DNA of 64,000 nt, from positions 23,031 to 87,030 of the forward strand of contig JAWKHI010000028.1 in NCBI GenBank assembly GCA_041394885.1, given 5' to 3'. The notes under the pieces were generated by a model. The model had not been told where the DNA came from. It was given only the letters and a program-made list of their open reading frames with translations, and ran no database searches. Shown one piece after another: positions 26,137 to 34,714 of the stretch. This DNA comes from DSOI01 sp041394885. Lineage in GTDB: Bacteria; Acidobacteriota; Terriglobia; Bryobacterales; Bryobacteraceae. A program made the position numbers and the translations under genes. Every line of letters begins with the position of its first letter. Positions within the stretch are counted from its first letter, which is position 1.

Positions 26137-27213
26137 CTATCGCAAGGCTTTCAGCCCAAATCGGGCAAACGCGATTGTCTCATACGCCGATGCCGCGCCG
26201 CGCTCATACAGACACCCGATCCGCTTTCCATCCAGCACCGCGAGCGACGAGTACGCCGCCGGTCCCGCATGCAGCACCAACGACGATGTCCATGACCGTC
26301 CTTCATCCTTGCTTGCCCGCACCGTCATCGTCTCCCGCTTCTTCGACGCGGGGTTGGAAAACAACAGATGCCCCTTGTCGTAGCGAATCAGGCTCGCCTG
26401 GCACACCGGCTCGATCAGCGCCTCGTCAAACCCAGCATCGGTCCACGTCAGTCCTCCGTCGGTGGAACGCGCCAGAGCCCGCCGGTTTCGCCCATGGTAG
26501 CTCCGCATATTCAACAACAGCGATCCGTCGTTCAATTCCACTACCGCGCACTCGTTCGTCTCCGTCTGCGCGCTGCCGCCCAGCCGCCACGTCTTTCCCC
26601 GGTCGTCGGAATAGATGGTGTGCGAGTGCCGCTCTTGCGTTCCGAAACGGCGATGGTCGCACGGCACTACCATCCGGCCCGATCGCATCTGGATCGCGTT
26701 GCCCGGTCCGGTGGCGTACCATCCCCAGGTGGCTTCCTTCGTCGACGCTGTAATCTCGCTCGGCTCCGCCCACGTCCGTCCGTCGTCGTCGGAATGCGTC
26801 ATCCACACCGTGCGCGTTCCTCGGGACGAATCGCGCTCGATTTCCCGCTCGGTCAGATTGCCCGGATTCGCCGTCAGCGGCAGCCAGATCGTGCCAGTCC
26901 GCCGGTCCTCAACCGGACATGGATTGCCGATCGTGTTCGGACCCTGATCTGCGACCAACTGTTGTCCGGACCACGTCCGGCCTCCATCGCGGCTCCGCTT
27001 CACTACCAGATCGATATCGCCGGCGTCAGACCGGCTGTTCTTTCTCGCTTCGCAAAAGGCGAGCAGCGTGCCCCGTCGCGTCCGGAGCAGGGCGGGGATT
27101 CGATACGAGTGATAGCCGTCTTCGCCCGCCCGCCACACATCCACTTGCAGAACCTCGGAGTCCGCGCCAGCCGCCGCGCCGGCAGCCGCTGCAAGAAACG
27201 CGCGCCGCCTCAT
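26137..27213 (-). CDS. Exo-alpha-sialidase (GH33-like, BNR repeats)
   Basis: 358 residues. Tat-type N terminus MRRRAFLAAAAGAAAGA. The N-terminal Arg motif is YRIPAL (residues 37-42). Five Asp boxes of the S-x-D-x-G-x-T/S-W type are visible: SRDGGRTW, SDDDGRTW, SDDRGKTW, STDGGLTW and SKDEGRSW. A late GCLYERG supplies the Glu/Tyr region expected of the active site. It should release terminal sialic acids in the periplasm. The start overlaps the preceding gene's stop by ATGA (27210-27213), so it is translationally coupled to the lactonase-like gene. Confidence 0.88.
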   Translation of the reverse strand: MRRRAFLAAAAGAAAGADSEVLQVDVWRAGEDGYHSYRIPALLRTRRGTLLAFCEARKNSRSDAGDIDLVVKRSRDGGRTWSGQQLVADQGPNTIGNPCPVEDRRTGTIWLPLTANPGNLTEREIERDSSRGTRTVWMTHSDDDGRTWAEPSEITASTKEATWGWYATGPGNAIQMRSGRMVVPCDHRRFGTQERHSHTIYSDDRGKTWRLGGSAQTETNECAVVELNDGSLLLNMRSYHGRNRRALARSTDGGLTWTDAGFDEALIEPVCQASLIRYDKGHLLFSNPASKKRETMTVRASKDEGRSWTSSLVLHAGPAAYSSLAVLDGKRIGCLYERGAASAYETIAFARFGLKALR

Positions 27214-29144
27214 CGCCCCATCCTCACCGCGTCCAGCCGCGCCACCGAATATGGCAGCATCGCCAGCCGATACCGGTCACCGGCTGCCTCCATCGCCGCC
27301 CCCCGCGCCGTTCGAAACTTCTCCGGCTGTCGCGCCGCATCCATGTAGTTGTGCTCGTGCATCGCTGCCCGCATCGCCCGCCCACCGAGCCAACTCGAAT
27401 CCACCGTTACCACGCGCGAGTGCGGCGTCAGGTTGGCGATCAGCATCCGCTTCTGTCCGCGGCTCTCCACCGCCATCGCGCACGCCCGCAGCGGATCGCT
27501 GGAATCCACGCGGTAAACGCGACTCCCTCCGAAACCCGCCACGTCCGCCAAAACGTGATACAGCGGATAGGCCTCGCCGTTGTTCATCAGGCCCTCCGGC
27601 CCATGCGTCTGATAGTAGGTCACGCTTCCCACACCTCCCTCTGACAGGTACTTCACGCTCCCCAGCGTCCATGCCGCGCCGAACAGCGATCGCTGCCGCC
27701 GGTCCGGCGACGCCTTGCCCGCCACTCGCGGACGTAGCGTCACCGGCGTTACCGCGATCGGTTTTCCGCCCACGAACGTCCGTGCCGTTTTCACCGTCGC
27801 CGCCTGCCCTTCCAGGTTTTCCACCAGAGACAAGTCGTCGAACGCATGCACCTGCGGATTCAGCGAGTAGCACGCAAAATCGAGAGACGCCATCTCCGGC
27901 CGTCCGCGATTCAATTCCGTGAAGAACAAGTTCGTTCCCGCTCCTACCGCCCCGCCGCGTAAATGCCGCCGCGCCAACTGTACCCATCGTGCGCTTGTCG
28001 ACGCTTCGTCCCGATGGAACACGATCCATCGCGAAACATCCGCCGATGCACCCGCCGCGAACTGTCCCAACTCCGCCGCTGCGTCATTGCTCACATGCAA
28101 TGCCGCCTCGAGCGGCACGCCCATCGCCAGCGCGTCAGCCCGGGCACGGTCCCAATCCTTTCGCCAACCCGGGTCGAACAGCCGCACGTCCGCGCGCAAA
28201 TGACGAAAACCGGCCGCCGCCAGCATCTTCGCCTGATCCCGGCTGAGCGGATCCTCGCCCGTCGCCACACCCAACCCGATCGCCGGCAGACTCGTCATCA
28301 CGTGGCCAGCCACCGCGATCTCCACTTCCGGACGAGCCTTCACGATCGCAGGGGCGGGCGCCCCCTTCAGCCTCACCGTCACCGCCTGGCGGATCTCCTG
28401 CCCCCGCTGCACCTCCACCGGGAACGGACGTTCGAGCGGCGTGCAATAGGTCTTGTAGTTGTAATCGGTCCAGTTGCGATGGTCTTCCATCTCGAACGTA
28501 TCGCCCTCGAACCGCACCTCCACGTTCACACCCGGCGACGCCTCATGTGTGATCGCGCGCATCTCGAGAAATGGCTGGTGCGGCGCAACCTCGGAAGGGA
28601 ACCGGCCCTCTTCCTTCAGTCCGCTCGTCTTCTCCACCACGCAAGGCTTCCCCGCGCATTCCGCGATCGGATGCAACACCGCGAATCCCAGCCGGTTCTT
28701 CAGAAACGTCGAACGCGCCCGGCCCTGAAACTCGAATCGCACCGTGCCGTCGGCGGAACCGGTAATCACGCCCTGCCAGGGAAAGTCGATGTCGTCCTGT
28801 ACGCATTCCACATCGAAGGTGAGCCGGAACGAATCCGCCCGGGACTCGCTCACGATGTTGTGGACGCGCGGTGTCACCGTCCCCCATCCCTGGTCCCGCA
28901 CCGCGGCGTACAGCCCGCGCAGCAGTTCCGTGTCGCCGTATCGGATGTACCGCAGGAACGCGATGTCGGGATCGAACAGGCACGTCACCGGGCCCGCTCG
29001 CAGCGCAATCGACGCGGCGGGCGCGGCATCGGCCCCGGTGAGGATCGCTTCGCGCGGCGGCGTATCGCGATCTTCGGCCGCCACAACCGCGGCGGGAACC
29101 CACAGAGCGACGAAGCCCCGCCGGGTGATCTCCGGAAGATTCAT
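27210..29144 (-). CDS. Large secreted protein resembling D-apionate lactonase
   Basis: 644 residues with a Tat-like start (TRRGFVALWVPAAVVAA). Three parts can be seen: an N-terminal beta-rich region to about 260 containing CVVEKTSG, APHQPFLEMRAITHE and EMEDHRNWTDYNYKTYCTPL; a central TIM-barrel-like region with FRHLRADVRLFDPGW; and a C-terminal beta domain. The HRNWTDxxxKTYCTPL region recalls the D-apionate lactonase (ApnL) family, which opens the lactone in branched-sugar apiose breakdown. I do not see the other apiose genes here, so the substrate is open. First gene of a three-gene unit with sialidase and RraA-like genes. Confidence 0.65.
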   Translation of the reverse strand: MNLPEITRRGFVALWVPAAVVAAEDRDTPPREAILTGADAAPAASIALRAGPVTCLFDPDIAFLRYIRYGDTELLRGLYAAVRDQGWGTVTPRVHNIVSESRADSFRLTFDVECVQDDIDFPWQGVITGSADGTVRFEFQGRARSTFLKNRLGFAVLHPIAECAGKPCVVEKTSGLKEEGRFPSEVAPHQPFLEMRAITHEASPGVNVEVRFEGDTFEMEDHRNWTDYNYKTYCTPLERPFPVEVQRGQEIRQAVTVRLKGAPAPAIVKARPEVEIAVAGHVMTSLPAIGLGVATGEDPLSRDQAKMLAAAGFRHLRADVRLFDPGWRKDWDRARADALAMGVPLEAALHVSNDAAAELGQFAAGASADVSRWIVFHRDEASTSARWVQLARRHLRGGAVGAGTNLFFTELNRGRPEMASLDFACYSLNPQVHAFDDLSLVENLEGQAATVKTARTFVGGKPIAVTPVTLRPRVAGKASPDRRQRSLFGAAWTLGSVKYLSEGGVGSVTYYQTHGPEGLMNNGEAYPLYHVLADVAGFGGSRVYRVDSSDPLRACAMAVESRGQKRMLIANLTPHSRVVTVDSSWLGGRAMRAAMHEHNYMDAARQPEKFRTARGAAMEAAGDRYRLAMLPYSVARLDAVRMGR

Positions 29145-29156
29145 ATCGAAACCAGC

Positions 29157-29666
29157 TTACTGGACTGGCGTGCCGTAGGGGATCAGCGTCTTGATTCGTT
29201 CGGCCGTATCCAGCCGCGCGATCCTCCAATCCTTACCCTGTTTCTCCAGGTAAAAAATTTGAATCTCGTTACGGTCCTGATACACGTACTCCACCCGCGC
29301 CTTCACTTCCCGGTCGGTCAGCACTTGCGGCTCGTTGATCGCGATTCCCTTGATCGGCGCATTCGTCTCCGCCAGATACTTCCCGAATGCGGACTCCCCC
29401 TGTTCGGCCACCGCCTGCCGCAGAGACGCTTCCATTTGCCCCGTGTAGTGGGAAAGATACCGCGGCACGTTCCCTTCGCGAGCCGCGTCGAGCATCGCGT
29501 AGATCGCGTCCTGCGGCGTTGGATCCTGCTTCGGTTGCGCGGCCGGAAGCAGATCCGCCACCTTGCCCGTACTGGGCGTCCAGCCTGATTGTTTGGCCGC
29601 CACGAACGCGCCGACGGCGATCATCAGCGCGATTGTCAGCGTCCGCGCCTTCTGCTGCCTGGTCAT
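29157..29666 (-). CDS. Small membrane-anchored protein of the HflKC operon
   Basis: 169 residues. One N-terminal hydrophobic segment (LTIALMIAVGAFVAA) precedes a periplasmic domain of about 125 residues with an NTF2-like or DUF4878-like pattern: PQDAIYAMLDAAREGNVPRY near the start, and EYVYQDRNEIQIFYLEKQG, DWRIARLDTAE at the end. The start at 29666 overlaps the hflK stop by ATGA, so it is coupled to the SPFH genes and probably works at the same membrane site. Only 12 bp separate its stop from the lactonase-like start. Confidence 0.7.
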   Translation of the reverse strand: MTRQQKARTLTIALMIAVGAFVAAKQSGWTPSTGKVADLLPAAQPKQDPTPQDAIYAMLDAAREGNVPRYLSHYTGQMEASLRQAVAEQGESAFGKYLAETNAPIKGIAINEPQVLTDREVKARVEYVYQDRNEIQIFYLEKQGKDWRIARLDTAERIKTLIPYGTPVQ

Positions 29667-30652
29667 TTCTTCTGTGTCGCCGACGGACCCGGATCGCCCT
29701 TCCGCACAATCGTCAAGTCCAGATTGCCCCGGCTGTCCACGAACATCTTCCGGATCCGCGGCAGGATGATCTCGAGCGTCTCCGCGTACAGGCGGCGTCC
29801 GTTCACCGCTTCCGCGCGTCCATACTCGGCGGCCACTTGCGTGAACCGCGACGCGTCGCCCAGCGCCTCGTTGATTTTCGTTTGCCGGTAGCCCTGCGCC
29901 GATTCGAGCATCTGCTGTGCCTCGCCGCGCGCTTTCGGAATCACGTCGTTGGCGTAGCCCTGCGCTTCGTTCACAATCCGCGATGAGTCCGCCCGCGCGC
30001 TGGCCACGTCGTTGAACGCATCCCGCGCTTCCGGCGGCGGCACGGCCGATTCGATGTTCACGTTTGCCACTTGCACTCCCGCGTCGTAGTCCAGCAGCAC
30101 TCTCTGCGCCGCCGCGCGGACCTCTTCCTGAATCGCCACCTTCTCCGTCGTCAGCACCGCATCCACATTGCGATGCGCAATCCGCCGCGACAATTCCGCC
30201 TCCACCGCCGCGATCACCGTTGCCGGAATGTCCACCGCCGTGAACAGATACTTCTCCGGTTCGCCCACCGAATACTGCACCACCACGCGCAGATGAATGA
30301 TGTTCTGGTCTCCAGTGAGAAATTGCGACGCCTGCGGCTGCATCCGTCCCAGCACCGCATCGGATACGCCTCCGCCCACCACCAGCCGCTGCGTCTGCCG
30401 CACCTTCAGTTTCGTTACCCGGTCCACCGGCCACGGCAGTGAGAAGTGAATGCCAGGCAGTACGCGCTTCTCCACCACTTTTCCGAATCGCGTCACCACC
30501 GCTTGCTGATCCGCGGGCACGATGTAGATCCCGCTGGCCAGCCACAGCAACAGCAGCGCTCCCCAAACATGCCGCCGGTCCCACTCGCCGTTGGCGAGCG
30601 CCGCCAACGCGGCTTTCGGTTTCTCGGCGGCTGTATCGAGCAGCAGGGTCAT
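29663..30652 (-). CDS. hflK: HflK-like SPFH-domain protein
   Basis: 329 residues. A single N-terminal membrane helix (VWGALLLLWLASGIYIV) leads into an SPFH/band-7 domain: ADQQAVVTRFGKVVEKRVLPGIHFSLPWPVDRV, then VQYSVGEPEKYLF. It is followed by an Ala/Glu/Gln-rich coiled coil (ARGEAQQMLESAQGYRQ) and YAETLEIILPRIRKMFVD. HflK and HflC form a large cage around FtsH in the inner membrane and limit its proteolysis. Coupled by ATGA to hflC upstream and to the small gene downstream. A second HflK-like domain is fused to the ATPase in this operon. Confidence 0.9.
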   Translation of the reverse strand: MTLLLDTAAEKPKAALAALANGEWDRRHVWGALLLLWLASGIYIVPADQQAVVTRFGKVVEKRVLPGIHFSLPWPVDRVTKLKVRQTQRLVVGGGVSDAVLGRMQPQASQFLTGDQNIIHLRVVVQYSVGEPEKYLFTAVDIPATVIAAVEAELSRRIAHRNVDAVLTTEKVAIQEEVRAAAQRVLLDYDAGVQVANVNIESAVPPPEARDAFNDVASARADSSRIVNEAQGYANDVIPKARGEAQQMLESAQGYRQTKINEALGDASRFTQVAAEYGRAEAVNGRRLYAETLEIILPRIRKMFVDSRGNLDLTIVRKGDPGPSATQKK

Positions 30653-31650
30653 TGAGCGTTCTCGCCGCGCATCAATACTCGCATCAACTCCGAATCCGAA
30701 CTCAGGATGGCCGTCGTCTTGTCGTCGAAGATCTTCTTGTACGATTCGAGCGTCCGCAGCAGCTTGTAGAATCGCGGATTGCGCGAGTAAGCCTGGCTGT
30801 ACACGCGCGTCGATTCCGCGTCGCCCTCGCCCTTCACCTGCTCGGCTTGCTTGTACGCCTCGGACCGGATCTCCTCCGCCTTCCGGTCCGCTTCGGCCCG
30901 AATCGATAGTGCTTGTTCCTCGCCCTCGGCCCGATACTGCCGCGCGATCCTCTCGCGCTCGGCCCGCATCCGCGCGAACACGCTTTGCTTATTCTGTTCC
31001 GGCAGGTTGATCCGCTTCAGCCGCACGTCGATCACTTTGATCCCGTATTCCGCGAGCGCCCGCTTGTCGGTTATCTCAGAGAGATTGTCCATCATCTGCC
31101 CCGCCTTCACGGCCTCCGGATTCGCCGAAATGATCGTCTCCAAATCGTGCGTTCCCAGCGCCGCCGCCAAGCCGGACCATACGATGTCATGCAGCCGCAT
31201 CTCCGCTGCCACGTCGTCTCCCACCGATTCCACGAACCGCTTCGGGTCTTCGATCTTCCACGCCACGTAGCTTTCGATCACCAGATTCTTCTTGTCGCGC
31301 GTCAGGAACTCGCTCGGCCGCGGATTGTAGATCCGCAGCCGCCGGTCAAAGTAAGTCGAGTTTTGGAATGGCCATTTCAGATGCAGGCCCGCGTCGGTCA
31401 CCGTATAGAGCGGCCTGCCGAACTGCGTCACCAGGACGAACTCGGTTTCGCGTACCGAGAAAAACGTCGCGTACACCAGCCAAACACCCGCCAGAATCCA
31501 CAACAGCGGACGGTACCGGCTCCAATCGCGCGGCGGACGCGGTTCCCTTTGCTCGGGAGGGTCGTCGTGGCCCCCGTCATGACCATGATCGTGCCCATGA
31601 TGATGACCATGGTCGTGTCCGTGATGATGTGCGTGTGAATCCTGATGCAT
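30649..31650 (-). CDS. hflC: HflC-like SPFH-domain protein with a His-rich N-terminal tail
   Basis: 333 residues. The first 30 residues are a cytosolic tail with about 13 His and several Asp (HAHHHGHDHGHHHGHDHG), a clear potential metal-binding tract not usual in HflC. One membrane helix (YRPLLWILAGVWLVYATFF) and the SPFH domain (TEFVLVTQFGRPLYTVTDAGLHLKWPFQ) follow, then the HflC-type RAEADRKAEEIRSEAYKQAE coiled coil and SYKKIF. It lies 5 bp after the ATPase-SPFH fusion and overlaps hflK by ATGA. The His tail next to a metal ATPase suggests a metal-handling variant of the HflKC complex. Confidence 0.9.
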   Translation of the reverse strand: MHQDSHAHHHGHDHGHHHGHDHGHDGGHDDPPEQREPRPPRDWSRYRPLLWILAGVWLVYATFFSVRETEFVLVTQFGRPLYTVTDAGLHLKWPFQNSTYFDRRLRIYNPRPSEFLTRDKKNLVIESYVAWKIEDPKRFVESVGDDVAAEMRLHDIVWSGLAAALGTHDLETIISANPEAVKAGQMMDNLSEITDKRALAEYGIKVIDVRLKRINLPEQNKQSVFARMRAERERIARQYRAEGEEQALSIRAEADRKAEEIRSEAYKQAEQVKGEGDAESTRVYSQAYSRNPRFYKLLRTLESYKKIFDDKTTAILSSDSELMRVLMRGENAQ

Positions 31651-31655
31651 CGTAC

Positions 31656-34600
31656 CTACTCGCGATCCTCGATCGGGACCGGCGGCATCGCCGGACCCAT
31701 CGCCGCCGGCGCCATCGCAGCCCCCAATTCCACCCCGTCTTCCATCAACATCAGGTGCCGCCGGTTCCGCGTCGCGTCCACGATCAACTTCCGGCGCCCC
31801 GGCAGCACCTGCTCCATCGTCTCCAGATACAGGCGCTTTTCCGTTACCCCCGGGTTGGCCCGGAATGCCGCCTCGGCCTGCGTGAATCGCGACGCATCCC
31901 CGGAGGAACGGTTCTTCCTCCCCAGCGAATACCCCTCCGCCGCCAGCTTGCTCGCCTCGCCGTTGCCGCGCGCCAGCGCGATCCGCTCATTGCGATACCC
32001 TTCCGCTTCGTTGATCAGACGGTTTTTTTCCTCGAATGCCCCCGAAACGTCACGGAAGGCATCCACCACCTCGAGCGACGGATGCACGTCCAGCAGCTTC
32101 ACGTTGATCACTTCCACACCGGTTCCGTACCGATCCAGGCGTTCCTGCAGCATCTTCTTCGCCCGCGCTTCGATGTCGCGGCGATTCGTCGTTAACGCCT
32201 CGTCAAGCAGAGTCGTGGTAATCACCGCTTGCAGAACGGATTCGGTGGCCACGCGCACCGTCGTTTCTCCATCCATTTGCCGGAACAGAAAATCGTCCGG
32301 CGCCGAGAGCCGGTAATGAACCGTGGCCGTCAGCTCCGTCATGTTCTGATCCCCCGATACCATCAGAGACTCTTCCGGACGCCGCTGAAACCGCCCTCCC
32401 CGATGCTGCACGTTCCACTCATACGCGGCCGGTTCCGCCTCTGCCGCGCCCGCCGCGGAACGGAAGCCGATCTCCGCCACCCGCACTTTCCGCGCCTGGA
32501 TGCGCGTCAGCTTCTCCATCGGCCATGGCATCTTATAGTGCAACCCTGGTTCGCCGTGCGGCAGCACCTTGCGCCCAAACCGTTCGATCACCGCCACTTC
32601 CTCCGGCCTCACCACGTAGAATCCGTTCAACACCAACAGCACGCCCGCCGCGATTGCCGCCGGCCGGTAGTAGCGCTGCCTGTTTTCCCAAACCTCGTGC
32701 AGCCACTCCCGCGGCTCGAGCCGCGAAAGCCACAGCTTCGCCCGCCGTTCGATCGCCGTCATCCAGCGTCCCCACCGCCGCTCCCGCGCGGGCTTTTCCA
32801 CCGCCAGCAAGCGCAGCGAATTCAGCATCACCAGAAACGACGCGATTTGGTGCGTGAACGCAGCGCCGAGCGGTCCCATCACTCCCGTCGATGCGAGCCC
32901 GATCGCCACTACGTTCACGATTCCCGCGAACACGACGATGTTTTGCCATGCCGTCGAAACCGCGCGCCGCGACACCTCGAACAGCTTCGGCAGCTTGTCG
33001 AGCGAATGCCCCATGTACACCACATCCGCCGCTTCGGCCGTGATGTCGCTTGCCCCGCTCACCGCGATGCCCACGTGTGCCGCCGCCAATGCCGGCGCGT
33101 CGTTGACGCCATCGCCCACCATCGCCACCCGCCGGCCCTGCGAGATCCATTGCCGGATCCGCTCCAGCTTCTGCTCCGGCAGCAGTTCCGCTTCCACGTT
33201 CGGGATGCCCGCCTCGCGCGCGATCACCTCCGCTGGACGCCGCCTGTCCCCGGTCAGCATCACCTGATGCCCGATGTCGAGGTCTTCCAAATCGTGCGTG
33301 GCGTCATGCAGGCCCGGTCGGATGCGATCCCGCAGTAAGATCCCGCCCAGCAGCGTCCGAGCCTCGGCCACCAGCACCACCGTCGCGCCCAACCGGTCCG
33401 CTTCTTCCAGGATGGCCGCCGTACCTTCGATCCCATGCTCGGCGAGATAGGCCGCGTTGCCGGCGCGCAGTTCCCGTCCGTCGTGCATCGCTTCGGCGCC
33501 GCGGCCCGGCAGGATTCGCGCCGATTCCACCGCCGGAATCGCCAACCCACGCTCCCGCGCCGCGTCCACAATCACCCGCGCCAGCACATGGTCAGATCCG
33601 GACTCCGCCGCCGCCGCCAGCGCCAACACCTGGTTTTTCGTCTCCTCCGGCGCCACGATCTTCAAAATCTCGAAGCGGCCCTCGGTCACGGTGCCCGTCT
33701 TATCGAAAACGATCGTATCGATCTTCGCGGCTTCCTGAAGAATCGTTCCCCCGCGCACCAGGATGCCCCGCCGCGCCAGTCCGCCGATCGCCGCAACCAT
33801 CGCCGTCGGCGTGGCCAATATCAGCGCGCACGGGCAGCCTACGATCAGCACCGCCACCGTCCGCAGCCAGTCCCGCGTGAAGTAGTAGGTGCCCGCGCCC
33901 GCCAGCAGCAGCAGCGGAACGAAGTACTTCGCCCACTGGTCCGCCAGACGCTCCACCGGAGCCCGGCGTTCTCTCGCCTGCTCCACCAGCCGGATCACGC
34001 GCGCCAGTGTCGTGTCTTCGCCCGCCCGCGTCACCCGCACGTGCAGCAGCCCGTGTCCGTTCAGCGTGCCCGAAAATACTTCGTCGCCAAGATCCTTGTC
34101 GCGCGGCAGAGACTCGCCCGTGATCGTGGATTCGTCCACCGCCGACGTTCCCTGCGCCACCGTCCCGTCGGCCGCGATGCGCTCGCCCGCGCGCACCACG
34201 ATCGTGTCGCCTTGGAGCAGACGCGATACGTCCACTTCGATCTCTTCGTCATCCTTCAGCACTCGCGCCCGGCGAGGCATCTGCTCCACGAAGCGCGTGA
34301 TCGCCGTCGACGTGCGTTTGGCTGCGTACCCCTCCAGCCCCTCGCCGATCAGCATAATGAACATCGCTTCGGCCGCGGCCAGATACTCGCCCACCGATAG
34401 CGCCGCGATCACGGCGATGCAGATCGCCAGGTCCGCCGATATCGTCCGCTCCAGCAGCCCGTTGATCGCGTTGTAGAAAGTGCGGTAGCCCGCGATCACC
34501 GTCAGGATGGCGGCCGTGTCGATTCCGAAGATATATCGAAACACGCCCGTCAGATTGAGGAGTAGCAATACGCCCACCACGGCAGAGAAGCCGAAGTAGC

Positions 34601-34667
34601 GGATCCGTTCCAAACGGTCTTCCCGCGGATTGGCCGCGGCTGAAAATTCAAGCTTGTGCTGGTGCAC
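31656..34667 (-). CDS. P1B-type metal-translocating ATPase fused to an HflK-like SPFH domain
   Basis: 1003 residues with two halves in one uninterrupted frame. Residues 1 to about 625 are a P1B ATPase: TGES (183-186), metal-site CPC (278-280), DKTGT with phosphorylated Asp322, and GDGVND (518-523). The usual SEHPLA motif appears as SDHVLA (358-363), so the HP dipeptide is HV. No N-terminal CxxC metal domain is present; a short MHQHK start may bind metal. Residues about 671-685 are a new membrane helix and 687-950 an SPFH domain (VRPEEVAVIERFGRKVLPHGEPGLHYKMPWPMEKL) with an HflK-like coiled coil. It heads the operon with hflC, hflK and a small anchored gene. The CPC type fits Zn/Cd/Co or Cu pumps; the ion is undetermined. 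Confidence 0.9.
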   Translation of the reverse strand: MHQHKLEFSAAANPREDRLERIRYFGFSAVVGVLLLLNLTGVFRYIFGIDTAAILTVIAGYRTFYNAINGLLERTISADLAICIAVIAALSVGEYLAAAEAMFIMLIGEGLEGYAAKRTSTAITRFVEQMPRRARVLKDDEEIEVDVSRLLQGDTIVVRAGERIAADGTVAQGTSAVDESTITGESLPRDKDLGDEVFSGTLNGHGLLHVRVTRAGEDTTLARVIRLVEQARERRAPVERLADQWAKYFVPLLLLAGAGTYYFTRDWLRTVAVLIVGCPCALILATPTAMVAAIGGLARRGILVRGGTILQEAAKIDTIVFDKTGTVTEGRFEILKIVAPEETKNQVLALAAAAESGSDHVLARVIVDAARERGLAIPAVESARILPGRGAEAMHDGRELRAGNAAYLAEHGIEGTAAILEEADRLGATVVLVAEARTLLGGILLRDRIRPGLHDATHDLEDLDIGHQVMLTGDRRRPAEVIAREAGIPNVEAELLPEQKLERIRQWISQGRRVAMVGDGVNDAPALAAAHVGIAVSGASDITAEAADVVYMGHSLDKLPKLFEVSRRAVSTAWQNIVVFAGIVNVVAIGLASTGVMGPLGAAFTHQIASFLVMLNSLRLLAVEKPARERRWGRWMTAIERRAKLWLSRLEPREWLHEVWENRQRYYRPAAIAAGVLLVLNGFYVVRPEEVAVIERFGRKVLPHGEPGLHYKMPWPMEKLTRIQARKVRVAEIGFRSAAGAAEAEPAAYEWNVQHRGGRFQRRPEESLMVSGDQNMTELTATVHYRLSAPDDFLFRQMDGETTVRVATESVLQAVITTTLLDEALTTNRRDIEARAKKMLQERLDRYGTGVEVINVKLLDVHPSLEVVDAFRDVSGAFEEKNRLINEAEGYRNERIALARGNGEASKLAAEGYSLGRKNRSSGDASRFTQAEAAFRANPGVTEKRLYLETMEQVLPGRRKLIVDATRNRRHLMLMEDGVELGAAMAPAAMGPAMPPVPIEDRE

Positions 34668-34714
34668 GGTCTTAGATCGACATTATGACACCTGCCCGTG
34701 CCATACTGCGATTC

